Assembly (NCBI RefSeq): GCF_037963865.1
Contig: NZ_CP150170.1
Coordinates: forward strand, 4,836,001-4,900,000
From: Paenibacillus sp. FSL R10-2734
GTDB taxonomy: Bacteria > Bacillota > Bacilli > Paenibacillales > Paenibacillaceae
Direction: 5' to 3'
DNA: 64,000 nucleotides
This document shows, piece by piece, positions 25,457 through 33,172 of this stretch (positions are counted from its first letter, which is position 1; each line of letters begins with the position of its first letter). The translations under genes were made by a program, and so were the position numbers. Below the pieces are notes generated by a model. That model saw only the letters and a program-made list of their open reading frames with translations. It had not been told where the DNA came from and searched no databases.

Positions 25457-27025
25457 TCAGTTCGATTGAGGAGATTTCATAAAATCCGTGGGTGTCTGCC
25501 CGGTTACTTTTTTGAACACCTGACTGAAATATTGTGCATTCCCGCCGAAGCCGAACATTTCAGCCAGCTCAAACACTCTCACATCTCCACTCTGTAAAAT
25601 ATGTTCAGATGCTTTAGCAATCCGGTAATTAGTTACATAGTTAGAGAATTTCTCTCCTGTGATTTTCTTGAATATTTTCCCAAGATAATCTGGATTCATA
25701 TATAACATTTCTGCAGCTACTGAGCTAAGTGACAGTTCCGAATTTTTGTAATCATCAGCAATAATCTTGTTCATCTTATCTACGATTAAAGATTGACGAC
25801 ATCTAAAATGACGATCATACATCGCTGTCAGACGAGCAGCTGAATCTTTGACATATGCCTTAAGCCCACCTAATGTCCTGATCTCAGCAAGCTCCGCCAT
25901 ACCTGAAGTAAAGTTGTTTCTTTCATCAGGGACGGCTAAACGTATCATGGCGGAATACAATTGCAAAACATAAGATCGGGCTACATTGATATCCACTCGC
26001 TGATCAGCAAGCAGGTTAAATAAGCGATCCAATTCTAACTCTACTGCACCTTTGTCACCCGCTTTAATAAGCAAACAGATTTGCTCTTCATCAAGCTCAA
26101 CATCATTTCTTCCGCTTAGTTCATCACTAGGAATATCACTTCCTGTGATCAGTCCTCCCTCTTCCAGATAAAAGCAGTGGTTCAGGCACTGCAGGGTCTG
26201 ACGATACAAGCTCCGTGAATGAATCATTAAGTCTGCGTCGCTAACCGCAATCGTTACTTCCATTTTATAAAACTTACGGAACACCTTTCTCACTTCCGCA
26301 ATACGCTTCAGCTGCGGACTATTCTGAACTGTATCTTTCTCGACTTCCAATAGTATCAATAAATAACTGCCAATCGTTGTACTAAGCAGCGTTTCTTGAA
26401 GCACATCCTGTGCAATATTTTTCAAAGCGAATAGTTGCTCATATTCATACGAGCCTTCCAATCTGAATAAGATCAATCGCACCACTTTATCATTTAGTTC
26501 CATCCCGAACATTTCCTGATAATACTCAAGATCTTGTCTTCCATAAGTTTTGTTAGATATCCATTCCTTCAAAAATTGTTCCTTCACATGTGGTAGAACC
26601 TTAGTAAGTCGCTGCTTCATACTGTTTACAAATTCCGATCGGCTCTTAAATTCATCGAGCTCCTCTACCAGTTCCACCAATGCATCGTGAATTTGATTCT
26701 CGTTGCAAGGCTTAAGCAAGTAATGCTTCACTCCATGCTGCATTGCGATACAGGCGTAGTCAAAATCCTTATAGCCGGTCAGCATAACGAACTTCACCTC
26801 GGGAAATCGTTCACTGCATTTCTGCACTAACCCTAGTCCATCTAAACCGGGCATGGAAATATCAGTGATGACGATTTCAGGACGAAGCATCTCTATTTTT
26901 TCCAAGGCTTCAATTCCGTTCCGCGCCGTACCCATAAGTTCTGTTCCAGCCCGTTCCCAATTTACTACCTGCGATATGCCTTCCAATATTAACCGTTCAT
27001 CATCCACCAACAGTAACTTATACAT
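25457..27025 (-). CDS. AraC-type response regulator (YesN family)
   Basis: 522 residues. The N-terminal receiver has DD at 8-9, the phosphoacceptor Asp at 55 (VITDISMPG) and the Lys in LLKP. A middle region of about 270 residues follows, then an AraC/XylS pair of helix-turn-helix motifs ending in FGGNAQYFSQVFKKVTGQTPTDF. It should be phosphorylated by the kinase encoded next to it and activate the sugar transport genes. It overlaps the kinase stop by 8 bp, and AAGGAGTGG lies upstream of its ATG, consistent with coupled translation. Confidence 0.92.
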   Translation of the reverse strand: MYKLLLVDDERLILEGISQVVNWERAGTELMGTARNGIEALEKIEMLRPEIVITDISMPGLDGLGLVQKCSERFPEVKFVMLTGYKDFDYACIAMQHGVKHYLLKPCNENQIHDALVELVEELDEFKSRSEFVNSMKQRLTKVLPHVKEQFLKEWISNKTYGRQDLEYYQEMFGMELNDKVVRLILFRLEGSYEYEQLFALKNIAQDVLQETLLSTTIGSYLLILLEVEKDTVQNSPQLKRIAEVRKVFRKFYKMEVTIAVSDADLMIHSRSLYRQTLQCLNHCFYLEEGGLITGSDIPSDELSGRNDVELDEEQICLLIKAGDKGAVELELDRLFNLLADQRVDINVARSYVLQLYSAMIRLAVPDERNNFTSGMAELAEIRTLGGLKAYVKDSAARLTAMYDRHFRCRQSLIVDKMNKIIADDYKNSELSLSSVAAEMLYMNPDYLGKIFKKITGEKFSNYVTNYRIAKASEHILQSGDVRVFELAEMFGFGGNAQYFSQVFKKVTGQTPTDFMKSPQSN

Positions 27026-28793
27026 TCTCTGCCACTCCTTTTAAGTAAGGTATACGCACATGTATTGTCGTTCCTTGTCCTGGCTCACTTTCAATCACTG
27101 TACCCCATTCTGGGCCGAACACTAATTGAATACGCTCTGCGATGTTTGCTAAGCCGATGCCTTCGCCACGAGTCTTGACTCGACCCTGTTGTAAATCCTT
27201 GATGAACTCTGCACTCATGCCCGGCCCATTATCACTGACGCGAATATCAAGCCCCTGCCCCTCCTCACTAACCGTTACAGAAATTGTGCAAGGCTCAATA
27301 TTAGGTTCTAATGCATATCTGATCGCATTCTCTATTAACGGCTGCAATGTCAGCTTCGGGATTAATGCGTCATGCAAATGCTCTGGAAAATCCATACGGA
27401 AATCAAGTCTCTCATCAAAGCGTGTCTTTTGGATTACGACATAATTACGCACGATAGTGAGCTCTTTTTCAATCGTAATTAGGGGGTCCTTAAGACCAAT
27501 AGAGCTACGAAACAAGTAGCCAAGGGCCTCTACCATTTCTGAGATTTTAGATTGCTTGTTCAATTTGGCTAACCAATTAATGGATTCAAGTGTATTGTAC
27601 AGAAAATGTGGATTAATCTGTGCTTGCAAAGCTTTGAGCTCGGTCTCTCTAATCATGAGCTGCTTCGCATAATTCTCATCTATTAGTTCTCTGATCCTGC
27701 GGATCATCATTTTAAACGTACGGTTAAGCTGGCTCACCTCGTCCTGCGCAGTTTGCGAGACAACACCTAGTGACTGTTCCTCCAGATTATCCAGATCACC
27801 CTTTTCGATTTGTTTCATTTTTTTGGTCAGCTTTGAAATCGGACGTACAATACTTCGGGCTAGTCGATAGCCTAAGAGCAGTCCAATTAGTAATATCAGA
27901 GCGAATATAATAACGACCAGTTTTTTTACAAAAGTAATATGTTTAAACATCTCATTGAATGGGGTCGCATTAATATAAATCCATTCCATATAAGATGATT
28001 TAGACTTCGTTATAAAATAAGTTCCTGCCTCATACTTGGCAGTCCGATACAGCTCTAAACGTTCCGTTTCCTCTTTAAGCTCCTCTGGCAGTAAAATTGG
28101 AGCTTTCGGGTAGACCGCCAGCCCCGACGTCGCATCAACGACAATCAACTGATCGTCATCCGAAGTGTTACTCGTACTATCTGCTATAATACGGTCAATA
28201 CGAATACGGATGACTAACGTCCCTAGATCGTCCAGAGTAAATGTTGATCCGGTGTAAGATTTAATCTGTCGAACAGCCAGAAGTGAATTTTTATTTCCTT
28301 GGGGATACCACACAATGCTCCCCCCAGCTTCCATAGCCAGTGGCTTCAATTGATCCTGAAGATCCTGTGATACACCTTCTCGATTGCCCGCGGTCATGGC
28401 ACCACCATTCGTATCCAACAGCATCATTGAGTATACGTATTTCTCTGCGCCTGCAAAGGCAACTAACCTATTAATGATCTTGTTATGTAGAACCTGTCTC
28501 TCATACGGTTGAGGGTCATCCTGCAACTGGCGCAGGCATTCCTGTATTTGCTCATCAGAGACTACTGTGAAAGACAGTTGATCCAGCTCTCTTAAAGTAC
28601 TCTCTATACTTATAGAAGACATCCCCAATACCTCGGAGGACTTCTCATAGATTTGCTTGTCATAAATACGATACACATACTGCAGGACGGTCAAAGAGAA
28701 TAGAAAGGAAAGCAGCAGCAAAAATGAAATGATTAATATCATTTTATTGAAAATACCAGAACTCCTGAAAGCGCTAACATCATTCCGAATCAT
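27018..28793 (-). CDS. Sensor histidine kinase (YesM family)
   Basis: 591 residues. One N-terminal helix, an extracytoplasmic sensor region of about 260 residues, a second helix (LVVIIFALILLIGLLLGYRLA), HAMP, then the His_kinase domain QINPHFLYNTLESINWL with the phospho-accepting His near residue 395, and a HATPase (LIENAIRYALE; VSDNGPGMS). It senses a sugar or envelope signal and phosphorylates the AraC-type regulator. The ATG at 28793 is chosen because GGAGG lies six bases upstream. TATAAT at 28823-28828 is a possible -10 box. A cre-like site overlaps codons 5-10. Confidence 0.92.
   Translation of the reverse strand: MIRNDVSAFRSSGIFNKMILIISFLLLLSFLFSLTVLQYVYRIYDKQIYEKSSEVLGMSSISIESTLRELDQLSFTVVSDEQIQECLRQLQDDPQPYERQVLHNKIINRLVAFAGAEKYVYSMMLLDTNGGAMTAGNREGVSQDLQDQLKPLAMEAGGSIVWYPQGNKNSLLAVRQIKSYTGSTFTLDDLGTLVIRIRIDRIIADSTSNTSDDDQLIVVDATSGLAVYPKAPILLPEELKEETERLELYRTAKYEAGTYFITKSKSSYMEWIYINATPFNEMFKHITFVKKLVVIIFALILLIGLLLGYRLARSIVRPISKLTKKMKQIEKGDLDNLEEQSLGVVSQTAQDEVSQLNRTFKMMIRRIRELIDENYAKQLMIRETELKALQAQINPHFLYNTLESINWLAKLNKQSKISEMVEALGYLFRSSIGLKDPLITIEKELTIVRNYVVIQKTRFDERLDFRMDFPEHLHDALIPKLTLQPLIENAIRYALEPNIEPCTISVTVSEEGQGLDIRVSDNGPGMSAEFIKDLQQGRVKTRGEGIGLANIAERIQLVFGPEWGTVIESEPGQGTTIHVRIPYLKGVAENV
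28766..28779 (+). promoter_or_regulatory. cre-like site inside the kinase coding start
   Basis: TGAAAGCGCTAACA, matching the cre core and identical to the LytTR site, here within codons 5-10 of the kinase gene. Only the flanking W position is off. CcpA sites inside the first codons can act as roadblocks. Confidence 0.5.
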
Positions 28794-28895
28794 CAACTTC
28801 CTCCATTTCACTAAAAGCCCCTATTATAGGAATTAATGTTTATTATCAATCTATCCCATCATAAACTATGTTGAAGCATTTGGGGAAAATTACAA

Positions 28896-28943
28896 CAAAA
28901 AGGACTTGAGATGAAATCCACAATTAGATTTCACTTCAAGCCC
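28896..28943 (-). terminator. Intrinsic terminator after the ABC ATPase gene
   Basis: On the minus strand, GGGCTTGAAGTGAAATC pairs with GATTTCATCTCAAGTCC with two mismatches, then T5. It separates the TrpXYZ-like operon from the kinase gene. Confidence 0.8.
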
Positions 28944-28974
28944 TGATGGTAAGGACACGTCACTGCTACAAAGA

Positions 28975-29769
28975 TTAACCAAGCATCATACGATCATCTG
29001 CTAGCTTATGACCACTGATTGTTTCAAATTCTCCTAGTAAGCGTTCTACTGTAAGATCCTTTTTACGTGTTTCGTCAATATCAAGGATAATACGACCTTT
29101 ATCCATCATTATTAGACGATTTCCAAGACGGATAGCCTGCTCCATGTTATGGGTAACCATTAGCGTAGTTAGCTTCATCTCACGGACAATAGACTCTGTC
29201 AGTTTAGTGATCAACTCCGCACGTGAAGGGTCAAGTGCCGCTGTATGTTCATCTAATAGCAAAATCTGCGGCTGGGTAAAGGTTGCCATTAGTAAGCTCA
29301 GCGCTTGTCTCTCCCCACCAGATAATAAACCTACTTTTGCTCGCAGGCGGTTCTCCAATCCGATCCCGAGACGACTTAATTCCTCGCGAAACATGGCTCG
29401 TCTCGCTGCATTTACACCAAAGGATAGTCCTCTGCTCTTCCCTCTTTTATAAGCCATGGCTAAATTCTCTTCAATCGTCATTCGAGGAGCCGTACCTGCC
29501 ATCGGATCCTGAAAGACCCGTCCGATCCAGCGACTGCGCTGGTATTCTGCTAAATGGCTGATAGAATTCCCTTCAATACTTGCTGAACCCAGATCCGGCT
29601 TCATAACACCAGAAATAATGTTCATCAGCGTCGATTTACCAGCGCCGTTACTCCCAATAATGGTGACAAAATCACCAGGAAGAAGCTCCAAATCAATGCC
29701 GAGCAGCGCGATCTTCTCATCCGGTGTCCCAGGATTGAACAGCTTAGATACGTTATCAAGCTTAAGCAT
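28975..29769 (-). CDS. ABC transporter ATP-binding protein (TrpZ-like)
   Basis: 264 residues, single ABC domain. Walker A GSNGAGKST at about 39-47, signature LLSGGERQALSLL, Walker B ILLLDEHTAALDP, and the switch His in VTHNMEQ. It powers the permease encoded upstream. The ATG overlaps the permease stop by 8 bp, and GGAGGAACC lies just before it. In Firmicutes this three-gene set is often predicted to import tryptophan or another aromatic amino acid; the substrate is not shown here. Confidence 0.9.
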   Translation of the reverse strand: MLKLDNVSKLFNPGTPDEKIALLGIDLELLPGDFVTIIGSNGAGKSTLMNIISGVMKPDLGSASIEGNSISHLAEYQRSRWIGRVFQDPMAGTAPRMTIEENLAMAYKRGKSRGLSFGVNAARRAMFREELSRLGIGLENRLRAKVGLLSGGERQALSLLMATFTQPQILLLDEHTAALDPSRAELITKLTESIVREMKLTTLMVTHNMEQAIRLGNRLIMMDKGRIILDIDETRKKDLTVERLLGEFETISGHKLADDRMMLG

Positions 29770-30685
29770 CGATGGTTCCTCCTCTCTTGCTGCTTAGCGC
29801 TTGTTCAGCTAATTCAACTGAACGCCTACGTGCTAAATTCTTCTGCTTCAAGAAACGCTGAATCGATGGGAATACAAGTGCGAAAATAACGATAATCGCC
29901 GTAATCAGCTTTAGATCTGAAGATTTTAACCATGGAACACGCAAAGCAAGAGCAACAACGATCCGGTAAACAATAGACCCTAGAATAACAGCCAATGTGG
30001 CACGAAATACATTTTTAGCACCGAAAATAGCTTCACCAATGATTACCGAAGCTAAGCCGATCACAATCATCCCTATACCCATTGAAGAATCCGCAAAAGT
30101 AGAATACTGAGTAATAAGCGCACCTGAGAGTGCCACCATTCCGTTGGATAAACTGACGCCGAGAATGGTTGTATTATCTGTGTTTACACCCAGACTGCGG
30201 ATCATTCTTGCATTATCTCCGGTAGCCCGTAAAGCAAGCCCCAGATCAGTACGCAAGAATAAATCCATTAGAATTTTCACAAATAAAACAACAAAAGGAA
30301 GAACAAGAAGTGGATTAATGGAGGTGAACAACGTGGTATCACCCATTAGTGACCAGTTAGGCTTACCGCCAAATATTCGTAGATTAATGGAGTAAAGTGC
30401 AATCATCATTAGAATCCCAGATAACAATCCATTAATTTTGCCCTTTGTATGTAGTAGACCCGTACACATCCCTGCCAGCATCCCACCTGCAATAGCAGCT
30501 AGTGTGGCCAACCATGGTGCGTAGCCATTGGTAATCATTACAGCGGCAATGGCACCGCCAGTGGTAAAGCTTCCATCCACAGTCAAATCCGGAAAATCCA
30601 AAATACGGAAAGTAATATACACCCCTAAAGCCATAAATGCGTATAACAGACCCATTTCCACGGCCCCGAGCATTGATTCATACAT
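29762..30685 (-). CDS. ABC transporter permease (branched-chain/ABC_sub_bind system)
   Basis: 307 residues with about eight to nine membrane helices. LDFPDLTVDGSFTTGGAIAA and ALRATGDNARMIRSLGVNTD are characteristic of the LivH-like permease type found with ABC_sub_bind lipoproteins. It forms the channel with a binding protein (30747) and an ATPase (28975). GGAGG precedes its ATG. Confidence 0.9.
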   Translation of the reverse strand: MYESMLGAVEMGLLYAFMALGVYITFRILDFPDLTVDGSFTTGGAIAAVMITNGYAPWLATLAAIAGGMLAGMCTGLLHTKGKINGLLSGILMMIALYSINLRIFGGKPNWSLMGDTTLFTSINPLLVLPFVVLFVKILMDLFLRTDLGLALRATGDNARMIRSLGVNTDNTTILGVSLSNGMVALSGALITQYSTFADSSMGIGMIVIGLASVIIGEAIFGAKNVFRATLAVILGSIVYRIVVALALRVPWLKSSDLKLITAIIVIFALVFPSIQRFLKQKNLARRRSVELAEQALSSKRGGTIDA

Positions 30686-30711
30686 AGAAGTTTTCCTCCT
30701 TCAAGCGGCAA

Positions 30712-30735
30712 GGGGCGTCCTCACGGAATCGCCCC
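30712..30735 (-). promoter_or_regulatory. GC-rich stem-loop between binding protein and permease genes
   Basis: GGGGCG pairs with CGCCCC around a 12-base loop, with no U-run. In the 61 bp gap after the binding-protein gene, it could protect the upstream message from 3' decay. Confidence 0.5.
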
Positions 30736-30746
30736 AATATAATGTC

Positions 30747-31817
30747 TTATTGAATAATATTGTTAGCTTGATCGGCAACGTCTGCTTTCATCGCATCCGT
30801 TACTTCTATGCCTTGTGCAGCAGCAGCTTTGAGGTTAAGGATAAGATCAAGCTTTTCTTGCATCGTTACTTTCATATCTGCTGGCTTCTTACCATTCTTC
30901 AAAATGTCCACTGCCATTTGTCCAACTTGGTAACCATGATCGAAATATTTAAAGCCAACGGTTGCAAAAGCACCTTTCTCAACAGTATCGCGGTCACTAG
31001 AGAAGAACGGAATTTTCTTATCATTAGCCGTTTGAATGATCGTATCAACAGCACTCACTACTGTGTTATCCAAAGTAATATAGAATGCATCTACACGACC
31101 CGCAAGTGATTCAGCAGCCTGCTTCACTTCAGAAGTATTCGTGATCGCTGCCTTCACAAGTTCGATACCATGTTTATCTAATTCTTTCTTAGCAATATCC
31201 GCCATAATTACAGCATTTGGCTCACCTTCGTTGATAACAATGCCGAGCTTCTTCACATTAGGAAATTGAGTAGCTATGAATTGCATTAATCTATTAATAG
31301 CTTCAGGATTCGTGTCTGAAACCCCAGAAACATTTCCACCTGGGTGCTCTAGATCAGTAACGATCTTTGCATCGAGTGGATCCGTCACTGCTGCGAACAG
31401 TATCGGAGTATCTTTACTTGACTTGCTAAGCGCTTGAACAACCGATTGAGCGGAAGGTGTCGCAATAGCCAATACCAAATCATTAGTGTCAGCAGCAATC
31501 TTCTGAGCAATGGTCAAGTTATTCGCTGGGTCAGCTTGAGCATTCTCAAGGTCAACCTTCAGGTTCTCCCCTTCAACAAGCCCGGCATCCTTCAAAGCAG
31601 CAAGAATACCTTCGCGTGTAGCATCAAGTGATGGATGTTCTACATACTGCGAAATTGCGATTTTGTAAGTTTTGGAATCTGCGGCTCCAGCATTCGTTGA
31701 TGTATTACCAGAGTTTGTTGCATCACCTGAGTTTACAGCGGCATTATTGTTGCCACAACCAGCAGCCACTAACATGAAGCATAAGCTTAATCCCGCCAAA
31801 ATGTTTCTCTTTTTCAT
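30747..31817 (-). CDS. ABC_sub_bind-family substrate-binding lipoprotein (TrpX-like)
   Basis: 356 residues. The lipobox is LVAAGC near residue 20, followed by an Asn/Ser/Ala/Gly linker. The mature fold begins YKIAISQYVEHPSLDATREGILAAL and contains LAIATPSAQSVVQAL, FAAVTDPLDA and GVSDTNPEA, the consensus of the PF04392-type binding proteins. Those are linked to tryptophan or other aromatic amino acids in Firmicutes; the ligand here is an inference. No T-box or other recognisable leader is upstream. Confidence 0.88.
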   Translation of the reverse strand: MKKRNILAGLSLCFMLVAAGCGNNNAAVNSGDATNSGNTSTNAGAADSKTYKIAISQYVEHPSLDATREGILAALKDAGLVEGENLKVDLENAQADPANNLTIAQKIAADTNDLVLAIATPSAQSVVQALSKSSKDTPILFAAVTDPLDAKIVTDLEHPGGNVSGVSDTNPEAINRLMQFIATQFPNVKKLGIVINEGEPNAVIMADIAKKELDKHGIELVKAAITNTSEVKQAAESLAGRVDAFYITLDNTVVSAVDTIIQTANDKKIPFFSSDRDTVEKGAFATVGFKYFDHGYQVGQMAVDILKNGKKPADMKVTMQEKLDLILNLKAAAAQGIEVTDAMKADVADQANNIIQ

Positions 31818-32141
31818 TAAAGTACCCCATTTCGTTAGATTATTAACGCGTGCATCAAAGTGAGCGACTCAGCATTATCACTTTTATCGATAAAAGCATT
31901 AAAGCATAAGCTTACACGTACCTCACAATAATGGTAGAAATCTATTAAACCTATATTATATGGAGGTTGTTTATCCGTCAATCACTTATCCTACTTCCAT
32001 AGATTACAAATTTCATAGCGCATTACTCACCATTATAGGAAGTACTTGGTTATGTCTTACAGTGATTGCCTTGGTCCGCATTACATAAAAAAAATCCCCC
32101 TGCACAAACTTAAGCTACAGTTTGAACATGGAGTGTGTCAT
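31818..32141. other. Divergent intergenic region
   Basis: 324 bp between two lipoprotein genes reading away from each other. It holds a perfect 16 bp palindrome CTTTTATCGATAAAAG at 31881-31896, about 64 bp from the binding-protein start, and is otherwise AT-rich with no gene or riboswitch that I recognise. Confidence 0.6.
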
Positions 32142-33077
32142 ATGCCTAATAAACACAAAAAATTACTATCCACTGCTACTTTATTGCTCGTTGTCGTTGT
32201 ATCAAGTACCGCATGTGGTTACTCTTCACAATCGCAAAAACCAAAGGTAAATGCAGTAACTCCCGATGGCATGCAAGCCTCTAGCTATTATGAAAAGTCC
32301 GCCATAACCGACGCTCAAGGAAAGTACTGGATCCCGCTCAAACCTGCGATTGCTTCACTCGGATATCGGATGAAAGATGATGCTACTAACGGAGGTTACA
32401 CCAAAATAGGCTATAGTGATGTTATGTATATGCTGCGCCCTGGATCACCACAGGTCTTCTCTCTTGGCGAAAAAATCACACTGCCACAGGCACCAAGACG
32501 ACAAGAAGGTCAAATCTATATCACCCCTTTAGCCTTATCCAAATTTCTTCAAACGGAAGTAGGCTGGAATCCACAGTCCGGTGAAATCAACATTGCCACA
32601 CCGACCGACCATGAAACTATTATTAAATCTCCATCTGCTAAATCATTGAATGGAGCTAAATCATTTCGCATTCAAAGTATTTCTGAAGCAGACAAGAATG
32701 AATTAATTGATTATGCCAAAAAATTTTTAGGTGTACCTTATGAATTCGGTACTGGACCTTATGAAGAAACAAAGAAATTTGATTGCTCTTCTTATACAAG
32801 GCATGTATTCAAACAATTCGGAGTAAACCTACCACGTTTAGCCAAGGACCAAGATAATTTAGGCTCTCGCATACAACGTAATGAACTAGATGTGGGCGAT
32901 CTTATTTTCTTCACCGTCCCGGGCCGCTTTGAGAGTGACGCTGTGCCTGGACATGTAGGTATTTACATTGGAGATGGCAAATTCATTCACACCTGGGGTG
33001 ATCCCGGAGTTCAGATCAGTGAGGTTGACACAGGCTATTGGAGTAACGTAATCCTGCATATGCAGCGCATTCTGTAA
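32142..33077 (+). CDS. Lipoprotein peptidase: stalk domain plus NlpC/P60
   Basis: 311 residues. The lipobox ends SSTAC near residue 24. A copper-amine-oxidase-N-like stalk domain (YWIPLKPAIASLGYRMKDDA ... ITPLALSKFLQTEVGWNPQSGEI) is followed by an NlpC/P60 domain with catalytic Cys in FDCSSYTRHVFKQFG, the His in GHVGIYIGDG and a second His in FIHTW. It should cleave peptide bonds in peptidoglycan (gamma-D-Glu-diamino acid). The ATG at 32142 is chosen because GGAG lies eight bases upstream and the signal peptide starts there, not at the longer reading from 32046. Confidence 0.88.
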   Translation: MPNKHKKLLSTATLLLVVVVSSTACGYSSQSQKPKVNAVTPDGMQASSYYEKSAITDAQGKYWIPLKPAIASLGYRMKDDATNGGYTKIGYSDVMYMLRPGSPQVFSLGEKITLPQAPRRQEGQIYITPLALSKFLQTEVGWNPQSGEINIATPTDHETIIKSPSAKSLNGAKSFRIQSISEADKNELIDYAKKFLGVPYEFGTGPYEETKKFDCSSYTRHVFKQFGVNLPRLAKDQDNLGSRIQRNELDVGDLIFFTVPGRFESDAVPGHVGIYIGDGKFIHTWGDPGVQISEVDTGYWSNVILHMQRIL

Positions 33078-33109
33078 TCCATTCTAACTGCTTAAATCAT
33101 ATCAAGAGA

Positions 33110-33151
33110 AAAGCCTGAAACCTCCACTATTGAAGGGTTCAGGCTTTCACT
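33110..33151 (+). terminator. Bidirectional terminator between convergent genes
   Basis: AAAGCCTGAAACC pairs with GGGTTCAGGCTTT. A T-rich tail is present on the minus strand (TTTTCTC) for the Ca2+ ATPase gene. Confidence 0.7.
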
Positions 33152-33172
33152 GCTACATCATATGCGGACCTC

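Noticed and set aside
31818..32045. T-box upstream of the TrpX-like gene
   Set aside because: No AGGGTGG-type core and no terminator/antiterminator pair.
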